From Methylomarinum sp050304855 (GTDB lineage: Bacteria; Pseudomonadota; Gammaproteobacteria; Methylococcales; Methylomonadaceae): a stretch of DNA of 14,926 bases. This document shows positions 1 through 7,271 of this stretch, in pieces. The notes under the pieces are model-generated. The model ran no database searches, was not told where the DNA came from, and was given only the letters and a program-made list of their open reading frames with translations. Location: contig JBNLEI010000084.1 of the NCBI GenBank assembly GCA_050304855.1, positions 1 to 14,926 of the forward strand. The letters run 5' to 3'. Both the position numbers and the translations under genes were made by a program. The number at the start of each line of letters is the position of its first letter. Position 1 is the stretch's first letter.

Positions 1-1484
1 TAGCGGCCGACGCCATGCTCCCGGTGCACGACCGGCGAACCGATGGTCAGTTCGTTGAGATTGTTGAAAACATTTTCCAGCTCTTTCGCAGCGGATTGTC
101 TTCTACGGCGCCGCTGCTGAACTTTTTCACCGCTGAGCTGACTTTCGGTGATGATGGCGATTGCCGGCTCTTCGAGCAGCAGCCCATGATCCATCGGGGC
201 TACCAGAATTGATAACGGCTGCTCCGACTCCAGGAATTGATTCCAACCATCGACCTGTTTCAAACTCAGTTTGTGCTTTTTGAGTTTGTCTATCAATGCC
301 TCGCGATGGCCGGCAGTTTCAGCGACAAACAAAATACGACCGGCAAAAGTTTCGACAAACTGGCGTAAACGCTGAGCCGGTTCTTTAAGACGGGTATCGA
401 TAGCCAGTTCAGGCAAATTAATGCAATTGAAAACCTGAGCCTCATCGGCCTTTTCCTCCAGAACGACGCGCATAAAGGATTCGGACCGGCTTTGCAATTC
501 CCCGGCACTCAGAAACAAAGCAGGCGGTTCCAACAACGGTCGATGAGCATCGTATTTACGTTGCTGGAAGCGCTCTTCCGCCTCGTTATAGAAGCTGTCC
601 GCCACCTGATTAAATGCAGCGGTCAAAACCAAAACAGTGTTTCCCGGCAGGTAATCGAATAGAGATTCGGTCGTTTCGACAAACAACGGCAAATAATACT
701 CGATTCCACCCGGTGTGATGCCTTTACTAACATCCTGATAGATAGGATTTTTTTCCGACGTTTCGGGAAAGCGGGCGCGAAAGGATTGTCGAAAATGTTT
801 GATCGCCGCATCGGTAAAAGGAAATTCCCGCGCCGGAAACAGCTCGACTTTATCGATTTTTTCCAGCGAACGTTGCGTCTCGGGATCGAAAGTACGAATC
901 GATTCGATGTCCTCATCGAACAATTCAATACGGTAAGGCTGTTTGCTGCCCATCGGAAACAAATCGATGATCGATCCGCGGACGGCAAATTCGGCGTGTT
1001 GATACACCTGCGAAACGCACTGGTAGCCAACCGCTTCCAGTTTGGCGCGATTCAGTTCCAAATTAAAATTCCCGCCGACTTCCACGGCAAAGCTATTGGC
1101 CAGTACATGTTCGCGCGGCGCCAGCCGGTGCATGAGCGTCGATATCGACACAACCAGTGCTCCACGCTTAACTTCCGGCAACAACGCCAATGTCCGTATC
1201 CGTTCGGAAATGATTTCCGGTAACGGTGAAAATACGTCGTAAGGCAAAGTCTCCCAATCCGGAAAATTCAGGATCGGAAACTCGTGATTTAAAAAGAAAG
1301 CAAGCTCATGCTCGAGTCTTAAAGCGGTCTGATTGTCCGGCGTGACAATGACAAACAACCGTTTTTCCCGTTTGATGGCGGAGGCCAGCGCCAAAGAATC
1401 GCCGCAGCCTTTCAGACCGCTCCAGTATAAAGGTCTGTCCGATTGCTTCGGTAGTTCGGGAAAAAACGGATTGTTGGCTGGCAT
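1..1484 (-). CDS. mfd: Transcription-repair coupling factor Mfd, N-terminal part (3' end outside the window)
   Basis: Mfd is a DNA translocase that displaces RNA polymerase stalled at a lesion and recruits UvrA for nucleotide excision repair. The reading frame starts with ATG at 1484 and stays open to the left edge, giving 494 complete codons of a protein usually near 1,150 residues. The N-terminal two thirds have the UvrB-like damage-recruitment fold (for example the stretch GSIIDLFPMGSKQPYRIELF and a following DPETQRS). The last visible residues, SPVVHREHGVGR, match the start of the CarD-like RNA-polymerase-interaction domain. The translocase and UvrA-masking C-terminus lie outside the window. 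The start is supported by a TATAAT box about 30 nt upstream. The gene follows the HdeD-like gene by 62 bp and probably has its own promoter. Translations sampled at several points show no frameshift. Confidence 0.95.
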   Translation of the reverse strand, partial: MPANNPFFPELPKQSDRPLYWSGLKGCGDSLALASAIKREKRLFVIVTPDNQTALRLEHELAFFLNHEFPILNFPDWETLPYDVFSPLPEIISERIRTLALLPEVKRGALVVSISTLMHRLAPREHVLANSFAVEVGGNFNLELNRAKLEAVGYQCVSQVYQHAEFAVRGSIIDLFPMGSKQPYRIELFDEDIESIRTFDPETQRSLEKIDKVELFPAREFPFTDAAIKHFRQSFRARFPETSEKNPIYQDVSKGITPGGIEYYLPLFVETTESLFDYLPGNTVLVLTAAFNQVADSFYNEAEERFQQRKYDAHRPLLEPPALFLSAGELQSRSESFMRVVLEEKADEAQVFNCINLPELAIDTRLKEPAQRLRQFVETFAGRILFVAETAGHREALIDKLKKHKLSLKQVDGWNQFLESEQPLSILVAPMDHGLLLEEPAIAIITESQLSGEKVQQRRRRRQSAAKELENVFNNLNELTIGSPVVHREHGVGR

Positions 1485-1513
1485 TACAACGGATGATTAT
1501 TCAAAAACGGCCC

Positions 1514-1542
1514 ATTATATACTGAGCGCGACAGCATTTCAT
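1514..1542 (-). promoter_or_regulatory. Candidate sigma-70 promoter of mfd
   Basis: On the minus strand a perfect TATAAT (1519 to 1514) lies 17 nt after ATGAAA (1542 to 1537), a 4/6 match to the -35 consensus. Transcription would start near 1507, about 23 nt before the mfd ATG. The site fills the 62-bp gap between the HdeD-like gene and mfd, so mfd need not depend on readthrough from the upstream operon. Prediction only. Confidence 0.55.
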
Positions 1543-1546
1543 TCGG

Positions 1547-2128
1547 CTATCCTTCCAGCTCACCCAACCACTTGGCGAACTGAATCAGCGCCCACCCGCG
1601 CAAGGCGATTTCAACGCTGAGAAAAAAAGACAAAAATGCACTCGAAAACTCGCCGGGCCATTGAACCCAAATCAAAAAACCCATAGCGAATGAGATTCCG
1701 CCTCCAATAATGGCCGGCTTGCCATTGGCGAACTGGCCGACATAAGCGCTGATTAACCTAAATAAGCCTTTGATGATCAGAAAAGCCGCGATCAAAATCG
1801 CCAATTGGCTGGCTGGATAATTCAGGCTGAAGAACAACATCCATCCAACGGTGGTATCGAGAATGGCAAACTGCAGATTGGCGAAAAAGCGGTTGGTCCG
1901 CCGGGAAATATAGGTATCAAACCCTTCGATGCAACCAACCACCAGAATAATGAACGAGGCCACCGGCAGCCAAGCGTTCCGAAAGGAAAATATCCCTACA
2001 TTCGGAGCGATAATAGAACCCAAGGCAATTAGTACGCCAATCGCCAGCATCAAAAATCCGCGGGTGTAAATCAAGCCCTTTTGCGGTAAAAACTGGCTGA
2101 ATTCATGTTTGGCATCGGACGTTTTCAT
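1547..2128 (-). CDS. HdeD-like (DUF308) six-helix inner-membrane protein
   Basis: This 193-residue protein is almost entirely hydrophobic, with about six membrane segments at residues 23-43, 52-71, 86-104, 107-130, 137-157 and 161-186. It has small residues in the helices and short polar loops, the arrangement of the HdeD/DUF308 family. HdeD in E. coli belongs to the acid-resistance island, but most family members have no proven role, so no specific function is claimed here. The hydrophilic N-terminus (about 20 residues) is probably cytoplasmic. An AGGAGAA ribosome binding site sits just before the ATG, 20 bp after the queA stop, which makes it the likely last gene of the cyclo-ligase/queA operon. 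Family assignment is by overall pattern, with no catalytic motif to check. Confidence 0.7.
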   Translation of the reverse strand: MKTSDAKHEFSQFLPQKGLIYTRGFLMLAIGVLIALGSIIAPNVGIFSFRNAWLPVASFIILVVGCIEGFDTYISRRTNRFFANLQFAILDTTVGWMLFFSLNYPASQLAILIAAFLIIKGLFRLISAYVGQFANGKPAIIGGGISFAMGFLIWVQWPGEFSSAFLSFFLSVEIALRGWALIQFAKWLGELEG

Positions 2129-2148
2129 AATTATTCTCCTATGGCGGT

Positions 2149-3162
2149 TTAACTTAAAAACATCGCATCCCCATAACTGAAAAAACGATATTTCTGAGCG
2201 ACTGCATGCCGATAAGCATGCATCACGTGTTCATAGCCGGCAAAGGCCGAAATCAACATCAATAACGTGGACTCCGGCAAATGGAAATTAGTCAGCATGG
2301 CATCTACAACCTTAAACCGATAACCGGGTGTAATAAACAAATCGGTTTCGCCGAAACCACTTTGAAGTTGCCCGCTACGGGCCGCAGACTCCAACGCCCT
2401 AACCGCTGTGGTTCCGATCGCGACGACCCTGCCGCCGTTTTGACGGGTTTGTTTTACAAACTCCACCACTTCCGGCGATACAGCATAATATTCCTTATGC
2501 ATAACATGTTTAGTCAAATCCTCGAGTCTAACCGGCTGAAAAGTACCGCTACCGACATGCAAGGTGACGAAAGTTTTTCTGATGCCTTTTTGTTTCAGCC
2601 TATCCATTACCGACTGATCGAAATGCAATCCGGCCGTCGGGGCGGCGACAGCCCCCGGTTCGCGCGCAAAAACGGTCTGGTAACGTCCTAAATCCTCTTC
2701 GTCGTCAGGCCTGGTGATATAAGGCGGCAACGGCATATGTCCGATTTGCGCCAATATCTCGATCAGAGAATGGTCGAATTCCAACCGAAACAAATCCCCT
2801 TCCCTAGCGACCACAGTGCAACTTAAACCGCCATCCAACGCGATCGACGCACCGGGTTTTGCCGCTTTACTGGCCCGCATATGGGCTAGCGCATGCCGTT
2901 CGTCCAACAACCGCTCAATCAGAATCTCAACTTTACCACCAGTTTGTTTGCGGCCAAACAATCTAGCCGGAATAACCTTAGTATCGTTAAACACCAAAAG
3001 ATCGTCGCTTTCGATCAAGTCGATGAAATCGTTAAACGTCCGATCACTTAAAGCTCCGGTATGCTTGTCCATACACAGCATACGACTGGCGCTACGATCG
3101 GGTAACGGTTTTTGCGCAATCAAATCTTCCGGCAAATGATAATGGAAATCACTTTTCTTCAT
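2149..3162 (-). CDS. queA: tRNA preQ1(34) S-adenosylmethionine ribosyltransferase-isomerase QueA
   Basis: QueA transfers and isomerises the ribosyl group of S-adenosylmethionine onto preQ1 at tRNA position 34 to form epoxyqueuosine. The protein is 337 residues, close to the usual 340-356. Diagnostic stretches appear in the expected order: VFNDTKVIPARLFG near residues 57-70, PLPPYI, then FAREPGAVAAPTAGLHF, HVGSGTFQPV and, near the C-terminus, FHLPESTLLMLISAF. The frame stays open 40 codons further upstream, but the family begins with the MKKSDFHYHLPEDLIAQ-type N-terminus, and the longer form would overlap the 3' end of the ATPase gene, so the ATG at 3162 is chosen. No strong ribosome binding site is seen. 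The gap to the upstream ATPase gene is 25 nt, suggesting cotranscription. The functional link to that gene is probably only operonic. Confidence 0.95.
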   Translation of the reverse strand: MKKSDFHYHLPEDLIAQKPLPDRSASRMLCMDKHTGALSDRTFNDFIDLIESDDLLVFNDTKVIPARLFGRKQTGGKVEILIERLLDERHALAHMRASKAAKPGASIALDGGLSCTVVAREGDLFRLEFDHSLIEILAQIGHMPLPPYITRPDDEEDLGRYQTVFAREPGAVAAPTAGLHFDQSVMDRLKQKGIRKTFVTLHVGSGTFQPVRLEDLTKHVMHKEYYAVSPEVVEFVKQTRQNGGRVVAIGTTAVRALESAARSGQLQSGFGETDLFITPGYRFKVVDAMLTNFHLPESTLLMLISAFAGYEHVMHAYRHAVAQKYRFFSYGDAMFLS

Positions 3163-3187
3163 TAACACGGGGAAATTTATAAATAAT

Positions 3188-4456
3188 TTATTGGTTTTGC
3201 AGCAAACGAGCAATTTTTTCCAGCAATCTTTCACCATCGCCGAAATACCTGACGCCAAATCGCGCCTGATAGATTTCGGCAAATCGAGTCAATAATGCTG
3301 AAAAATCCGACCTGGAAAACTTTTGGTCCTGCACCTGGCGAACTAAAGCCTCGACGGGATCATCGATGGGTTTATGAAATTGCCGCTCGAAACTATGCTC
3401 CAGCGTTTTATGCAGCAAACGGGCTTTTTCTTCGTTACCGTGTATATCCGCCATCAAACCAGCAATCACGCTGTCCACTGTTTTTATCGGTTTACGATGG
3501 ACTTTTTCATAAACGCTTTCCATAGCGATAATCAACTCGCGCATTTCCGCCTCAGGGTACTCCCGACGTTCCAACCAACCCAAAATATCTGGCCTTTGCC
3601 TGGTGGCCGACGACAGCGCGGTGGCAACGGCCTTTTCATGTTGGCGGATTTTTTTCTGCCTGGCCGCCGAAATTTTCTGCCAATAGCGGCTAAAATACGG
3701 CAGTTGCTTTTCATTTAAAAACTGTCTTTTTATGATGTCGGCCAAGGCAAAAAAACAACAACTTACAGAAGAATTTGGCGCACGAATCACAACCGGCGTC
3801 TGCTGCGTAACGGCTTCCTGCAATGCAGGATCGTCAGCCAGATATCCCAAATAATTAATGTCAACTTTGAGATATTTTTCCACCGCGGCCTGAAAGCGCT
3901 TAAAAACTTTCTGACTGGATTTATAGTCGTTCACCCGATTGACTAACGCAAATAGATTGCGTTTGCCGCCCCGGATCGACAACATTTTCAATAAAGCGAA
4001 AGCATCAGTTAACGATGTCGGTTCCGGCGTAATCACAACCACGCGGTATTGGGCCGATGCGACAAAGTCCAAAACACCGCTCTCTATGCCGGCCGCCGTA
4101 TCGACCAAAATGTAATCGAACTCTTTTTCCAGCTGAACCAGCGCATCTACCAAATATTTTCGTTTTTCCCGGCTCAAATCGGTGCATCGCTCGATCCCCG
4201 AAGCGGCAGGCACAACATATAATCCGCCGGTCACTTCCAGAATAATGTCGGTCAGCCTCATATCACCGGCCAGCACATGTTCCAGGGTAAATTGAGGATG
4301 GATACCGAGCAGAATATTGATATTGGCTAGCCCGGTGTCGGCATCAAATACGCACACGCGCGCATTTCTGGCGGCCAGCGCCAATCCCAGGTTAGTGGCG
4401 ATATTGGTTTTCCCCACGCCCCCTTTGCCGCTGGTTATCGCAACAACCGAGGCCAT
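3188..4456 (-). CDS. MinD/FlhG-type P-loop ATPase with an extended C-terminal repeat domain
   Basis: This 422-residue protein starts with a complete ParA/MinD-family ATPase. It has a deviant Walker A (SGKGGVGKT, residues 9-17, signature Lys11), FDADTGLANI (38-47) and Walker B ILVDTAAG (116-123). The IHPQFTLEHVLAGD and SLTDAFALLK stretches resemble FlhG/FleN, which sets flagellar number and position, and MinD. No typical C-terminal MinD membrane helix is evident. The ATPase ends near residue 246, and FlhG/MinD proteins normally stop by about 270-300. Here about 175 charged, probably helical residues follow. They contain a repeat with 40-residue spacing: Y316/F356/Y396, with EKVHRKPI at 317-324 matching ERQFHKPI at 357-364. 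The start codon is 3 nt after the stop of the PLP-decarboxylase gene, so translation is coupled. Role unknown: flagellar positioning is possible, but the neighbour suggests a different client. Confidence 0.85.
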   Translation of the reverse strand: MASVVAITSGKGGVGKTNIATNLGLALAARNARVCVFDADTGLANINILLGIHPQFTLEHVLAGDMRLTDIILEVTGGLYVVPAASGIERCTDLSREKRKYLVDALVQLEKEFDYILVDTAAGIESGVLDFVASAQYRVVVITPEPTSLTDAFALLKMLSIRGGKRNLFALVNRVNDYKSSQKVFKRFQAAVEKYLKVDINYLGYLADDPALQEAVTQQTPVVIRAPNSSVSCCFFALADIIKRQFLNEKQLPYFSRYWQKISAARQKKIRQHEKAVATALSSATRQRPDILGWLERREYPEAEMRELIIAMESVYEKVHRKPIKTVDSVIAGLMADIHGNEEKARLLHKTLEHSFERQFHKPIDDPVEALVRQVQDQKFSRSDFSALLTRFAEIYQARFGVRYFGDGERLLEKIARLLQNQ

Positions 4457-4459
4457 TTT

Positions 4460-5599
4460 TTACTCGTCAATCCGCCACTGGCGGCGATAATCCAGAAAAT
4501 CATATTGTTTCAGTTTGTTTATCCGATTTCCGTCCCACAGATATATTTCCGGTAAATTATAACCATTGAAACGGTTAGCTTTAATCAAAGTGTAAGCGCC
4601 GACGTTTTTAAAGACAATCTGTTCCCCGACTTCCGGTATTCTATCGAACGCATATTCGCCGAAAACGTCACCGGCCAAACAAGTCGACCCAGCCAGAATA
4701 ACACGATATATTCCCGTTTCCGGACGCCACAAGTCGGGTTTTCGCTGGTATTCGAAAACTTCCGGATTATGATTAACCGAGGTGTCAAGAATGGCAACCG
4801 TTTTGCCGCCGCTCTCGAAACGATCGACGATGTTGGCAACTAAAAAACCGGCTTCGCCGACAACGTCCTTTCCAGGCTCGATAAAAACCTCAAGTCCATA
4901 ACGCTGCGTTAAAACTCTAACCGTTTCAATAAAAACCCTGTAATCGTTGATCTGGCTAAAAAGATAACCGCCGCCTAAATTAATCCATTTAAACGCGTTA
5001 CCGTGTTTCAGCAGTCTCTCCGTAATCAACTCGAGCGTCTGAAATAAAGGAACGAAATCCCGACAGGAAAAAACGGTATGAAAATGGATTCCTTCGACCG
5101 AGCCTTTCAAATTGACGGAATCCACCGCATCGATGTCGACACCCAATTTCGAGTAATGCCGGCAAGGATCGAAACGCTCGTCGTTCAAAAAAGACAGCTT
5201 GGGATTGATTCGCAAACCGGGAGAATAATTCTTCCCTAATGCGGAAAGCCGATGCCATTGGCTGATCGAGTTAAAACTGACGTGGGTGCAAAGCCGGCTT
5301 AATTCGGTGAATTCAGCCTCTCTCAAGCCCGGACTCGTTAAATGCAGACTACCGTTATCGCCGATCAATTCTTTTGCCAATTTCGCTTCGAACAACGAGC
5401 TCACCGAGACACCATCCAATGTCTTCCCCGCCATCTCTACTATCGGCTGCAACGGCAACGCTTTCATCGAATACAGAATTTTACAACCGCTAAGCTCTCG
5501 AAGCTGCAACAGTCGGTCCAATTGTCCTCGAAGATTCGTTTCGTCGATAACAAAAGCTGGGCCGCGAAAAACATTATCGTTTAACCAACTCTTTTGCAT
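4460..5599 (-). CDS. nspC: Carboxynorspermidine/carboxyspermidine decarboxylase-like PLP enzyme
   Basis: This 379-residue protein belongs to the fold III (alanine-racemase-like barrel) PLP decarboxylases and most resembles NspC, which decarboxylates carboxynorspermidine or carboxyspermidine in the alternative polyamine pathway. Visible are the PLP lysine in YSMKA (Lys46), RINPKLSF then FDPCRHYSKLGV (144-154, the NspC-type substrate loop), IHFHTVF (171-177), the phosphate-binding NLGGGY (207-212), EPGKDVV (241-247), STCLAGDVFG (305-314, with the active-site Cys and Asp) and NVGAYT (332-337). Length matches NspC (about 377-382). The usual partner, carboxynorspermidine synthase, is not in the window, so the substrate is unproven; a different diamino-acid derivative is possible. 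The ATG shares one base with the upstream cyclo-ligase stop (TAATG), and the ATPase gene follows after 3 nt. Confidence 0.75.
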   Translation of the reverse strand: MQKSWLNDNVFRGPAFVIDETNLRGQLDRLLQLRELSGCKILYSMKALPLQPIVEMAGKTLDGVSVSSLFEAKLAKELIGDNGSLHLTSPGLREAEFTELSRLCTHVSFNSISQWHRLSALGKNYSPGLRINPKLSFLNDERFDPCRHYSKLGVDIDAVDSVNLKGSVEGIHFHTVFSCRDFVPLFQTLELITERLLKHGNAFKWINLGGGYLFSQINDYRVFIETVRVLTQRYGLEVFIEPGKDVVGEAGFLVANIVDRFESGGKTVAILDTSVNHNPEVFEYQRKPDLWRPETGIYRVILAGSTCLAGDVFGEYAFDRIPEVGEQIVFKNVGAYTLIKANRFNGYNLPEIYLWDGNRINKLKQYDFLDYRRQWRIDE

Positions 5600-6195
5600 T
5601 AGCGCCCTTTTCCGTTATAGACGGTATGCTCGGTAATCACCATATTCATAGTGACATCATGTTGCTCCATCGGAACCTGGTCCAGCAACTGCGCTTCAAA
5701 ACAGACGCCGACCAGCACCGTGTCGCAACGAACTTGTTGCAGTAATCGATCATAGTAACCTGCGCCATTACCCAGGCGGCCGCCGTTGCGATCAAATGCA
5801 ACACCCGGCACCATAATCAGATCTAACTCCCCCACTTCGACCTGCTTTGCCGCTTCCAACCATCTTGTGCGGGGCGGTTCTGAAATGCCCCATGTCCCTG
5901 TCACTAATTCGGATAAATCCTCTAGCCGCCAAAGCCCTAACTTGTTGCAACCGTTTTCGTCATGCGTGCAATATGGAATCACGCAACGTTTATCCGTTTT
6001 CAATTCGGCCGACAATGCCGCCAGCGTTTCCACTTCCGAACGACAATGCAGATACCACATAACCGTTTTGGCTTGTTCATACGCGGGAAGCTCGATAAAA
6101 CTGTTACAAATTTGACGACTTAAACGATCTTTATCAGGCTGAGAACTCCGTGCCTCATAGGCGCGGCGACGCAGTATTTGTTTCGCATCATTCAT
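5599..6195 (-). CDS. fau: 5-formyltetrahydrofolate cyclo-ligase (5,10-methenyl-THF synthetase)
   Basis: The enzyme uses ATP to convert 5-formyl-THF to 5,10-methenyl-THF, returning an inhibitory folate by-product to the active C1 pool in the cytoplasm. The protein has 198 residues, a normal family length. The hallmark is GVAFDRNGGRLG followed by NGAGYYDR (131-150), the ATP/folate-binding loop, preceded by DLIMVP. The N-terminal basic helix with RRRAYEAR and the GISEPP turn (103-108) are also typical. The stop overlaps the next start by one base, making this the first gene of a coupled operon. It is transcribed divergently from the methylene-H4MPT dehydrogenase genes, which fits a shared C1 role. 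In many gammaproteobacteria this gene (ygfA) follows the 6S RNA gene, but the 130-bp upstream region here is too short for it. Confidence 0.93.
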   Translation of the reverse strand: MNDAKQILRRRAYEARSSQPDKDRLSRQICNSFIELPAYEQAKTVMWYLHCRSEVETLAALSAELKTDKRCVIPYCTHDENGCNKLGLWRLEDLSELVTGTWGISEPPRTRWLEAAKQVEVGELDLIMVPGVAFDRNGGRLGNGAGYYDRLLQQVRCDTVLVGVCFEAQLLDQVPMEQHDVTMNMVITEHTVYNGKGR

Positions 6196-6229
6196 CGGAC
6201 GGCCGGTCTTTTCCCCTAAAAAACGCTAC

Positions 6230-6259
6230 ATTATAACGCCGCTAAAAAACCGCAGGCAG
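6230..6259 (-). promoter_or_regulatory. Candidate promoter of the cyclo-ligase operon
   Basis: On the minus strand a perfect TATAAT (6235 to 6230) lies about 35 nt before the cyclo-ligase ATG. The best -35 element at 18-nt spacing is CTGCCT (6259 to 6254), only 3/6. A strong -10 with a weak -35 could mean activator dependence. Prediction only. Confidence 0.4.
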
Positions 6260-6269
6260 TATAAACCTA

Positions 6270-6296
6270 TTAACGACCGTTATTTTCTTTTATACT
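6270..6296 (+). promoter_or_regulatory. Candidate promoter of the tandem methylene-H4MPT dehydrogenase genes
   Basis: TATACT (6291-6296, 5/6 to the -10 consensus) lies about 30 nt before the first mtd start. The only -35-like sequence is TTAACG (6270-6275, 4/6) at a short 15-nt spacing. A TTAGCGG word overlaps the last base of the -10, and its inverse lies at 6239-6245, so a regulator may act here. Prediction only. Confidence 0.35.
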
Positions 6297-6325
6297 TAGC
6301 GGTTAAACCAATTCAAGAGGTGAAT

Positions 6326-7234
6326 ATGGAAAAACCATTCATTTTACACATGCTGACAACAGCAAAAAATTTGAGTCCATTCGATGTCAATATGGCGATG
6401 GATGCCGGCTGGCTTTCAGCAGTACCGTACATCAACGTAGAACCTAGCGAGGTCCGAGGACTGGTGCAGGACGCAATCTTCTCGCGCAGCCCTAAAGGCC
6501 TGAAAAAAACCGCTATTTTTATCGGCGGCCGGGAAACCAAACAAGCAATGGACATGTTAAAAATGGCAAAAAACTCAATGGTTCCACCATTCGAAGTTTC
6601 CGTATTTGCCGATCCCAGCGGCGCTTTTACAACGGCTGCAGGCATGGTTGCGGCTGTTGAAAAAGAACTGGCTGACAAGTTTAACACCACCTTGGAAGGT
6701 AAAAACATACTGGCTCTTGGCGGAACCGGACCGGTTGGACAGGCCGCCGCAGTAATAGCTGCTCAGGCCGGCGCCAATGTCCGAATCATAGGACGCCAAT
6801 TGGAAAAAGCCGAGAGAATTGCCGAATTATGCAGCGAAGAATTTGGTGACGGTAAAATCACCATTGCAGCTGGTGCCGACGCCGATAAAGCCGAATATAT
6901 TCAATCCACTGATGTGGTTTTCGCGACCGGCGCAGCCGGCATCGAACTTTTAAGCGCAGAATTGGTTGCATCGGCTCCGCAATTAAAAGTCGCGGCTGAC
7001 GTGAATGCAGTACCACCTTCCGGCATCGCGGGCGTTGACGCCTTTGATAACGGCAAACCGATCGCCGGTTCAAAAAGCGGCGCCGTCGGTATTGGCGCAC
7101 TTGCGATTGGAAACATTAAATACCAAGCGCAAAGCCGTCTGCTTAAAAAAATGCTTGAATCCGAGAAACCTCTGTACCTTCATTTTGAACATGCCTTTGA
7201 AGTTGCCCGTGAATTTATTAAAGAAACTAATTAG
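6326..7234 (+). CDS. Methylene-tetrahydromethanopterin dehydrogenase family protein, paralogue 1 (MtdA-like nucleotide motif)
   Basis: Family members oxidise 5,10-methylene-H4MPT (or -H4F) to the methenyl form with NAD(P)+, a central step of cytoplasmic formaldehyde oxidation in methylotrophs. The protein has 302 residues. The substrate half (1-125) carries the MtdB-type ILHML, SPFDVNMAMDAG, QDAIFSRSP, KKTAIFIGGRE and VFADPSGAFTTAA stretches. The Rossmann half has LGGTGPVG (131-138), IIGRQLEKA (154-162) and DVNAVPPSGIAG. GRQLEKA resembles GRKLDKA of NADP-specific MtdA, unlike the second paralogue, so NADP+ preference is inferred. The ATG at 6326 is chosen over a GTG at 6320 because AAGAGG (6315-6320) lies 5 nt before it and would overlap the GTG. 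A second paralogue follows after 37 nt in the same probable operon. A fully MtdA role (H4F-linked) is possible but less likely from the MtdB-like N-terminus. Confidence 0.88.
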   Translation: MEKPFILHMLTTAKNLSPFDVNMAMDAGWLSAVPYINVEPSEVRGLVQDAIFSRSPKGLKKTAIFIGGRETKQAMDMLKMAKNSMVPPFEVSVFADPSGAFTTAAGMVAAVEKELADKFNTTLEGKNILALGGTGPVGQAAAVIAAQAGANVRIIGRQLEKAERIAELCSEEFGDGKITIAAGADADKAEYIQSTDVVFATGAAGIELLSAELVASAPQLKVAADVNAVPPSGIAGVDAFDNGKPIAGSKSGAVGIGALAIGNIKYQAQSRLLKKMLESEKPLYLHFEHAFEVAREFIKETN

Positions 7235-7257
7235 CGGTTTTTGTCCTCATCATCCGC

Positions 7258-7264
7258 AAGGAGG
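7258..7264 (+). promoter_or_regulatory. Strong ribosome binding site of the second mtd gene
   Basis: AAGGAGG lies 7 nt before the ATG at 7272. It fixes the start at the family N-terminus MEKRSILHM and rules out the in-frame open stretch that extends upstream to 7005 inside the first gene. It also suggests the second gene is translated at a high level independently of the first. Confidence 0.85.
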
Positions 7265-7271
7265 AACACGA

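Noticed and set aside
786..1223. Open frame of 145 codons on the plus strand inside mfd
   Set aside because: It is antisense to a clear mfd reading frame, is rich in Arg/Phe/Gln as expected of a shadow frame, and matches no family I recognise.
2281..2691. Open frame of 136 codons on the plus strand inside queA
   Set aside because: It is wholly antisense to conserved QueA motifs and has no ribosome binding site or recognisable domain.
3163..3282. 40-codon N-terminal extension of queA
   Set aside because: The extension overlaps the 3' end of the upstream ATPase gene and precedes the family N-terminus; the ATG at 3162 fits homology.
6196..6325. 6S RNA gene upstream of the 5-formyl-THF cyclo-ligase gene
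   Set aside because: 6S RNA precedes ygfA in many gammaproteobacteria, but this gap is 130 bp and is filled by divergent promoter elements, too short for a roughly 180-nt RNA.
7005..7271. 89-codon N-terminal extension of the second mtd gene
   Set aside because: It lies inside the first mtd gene in another frame, and an ideal AAGGAGG site points to the ATG at 7272.
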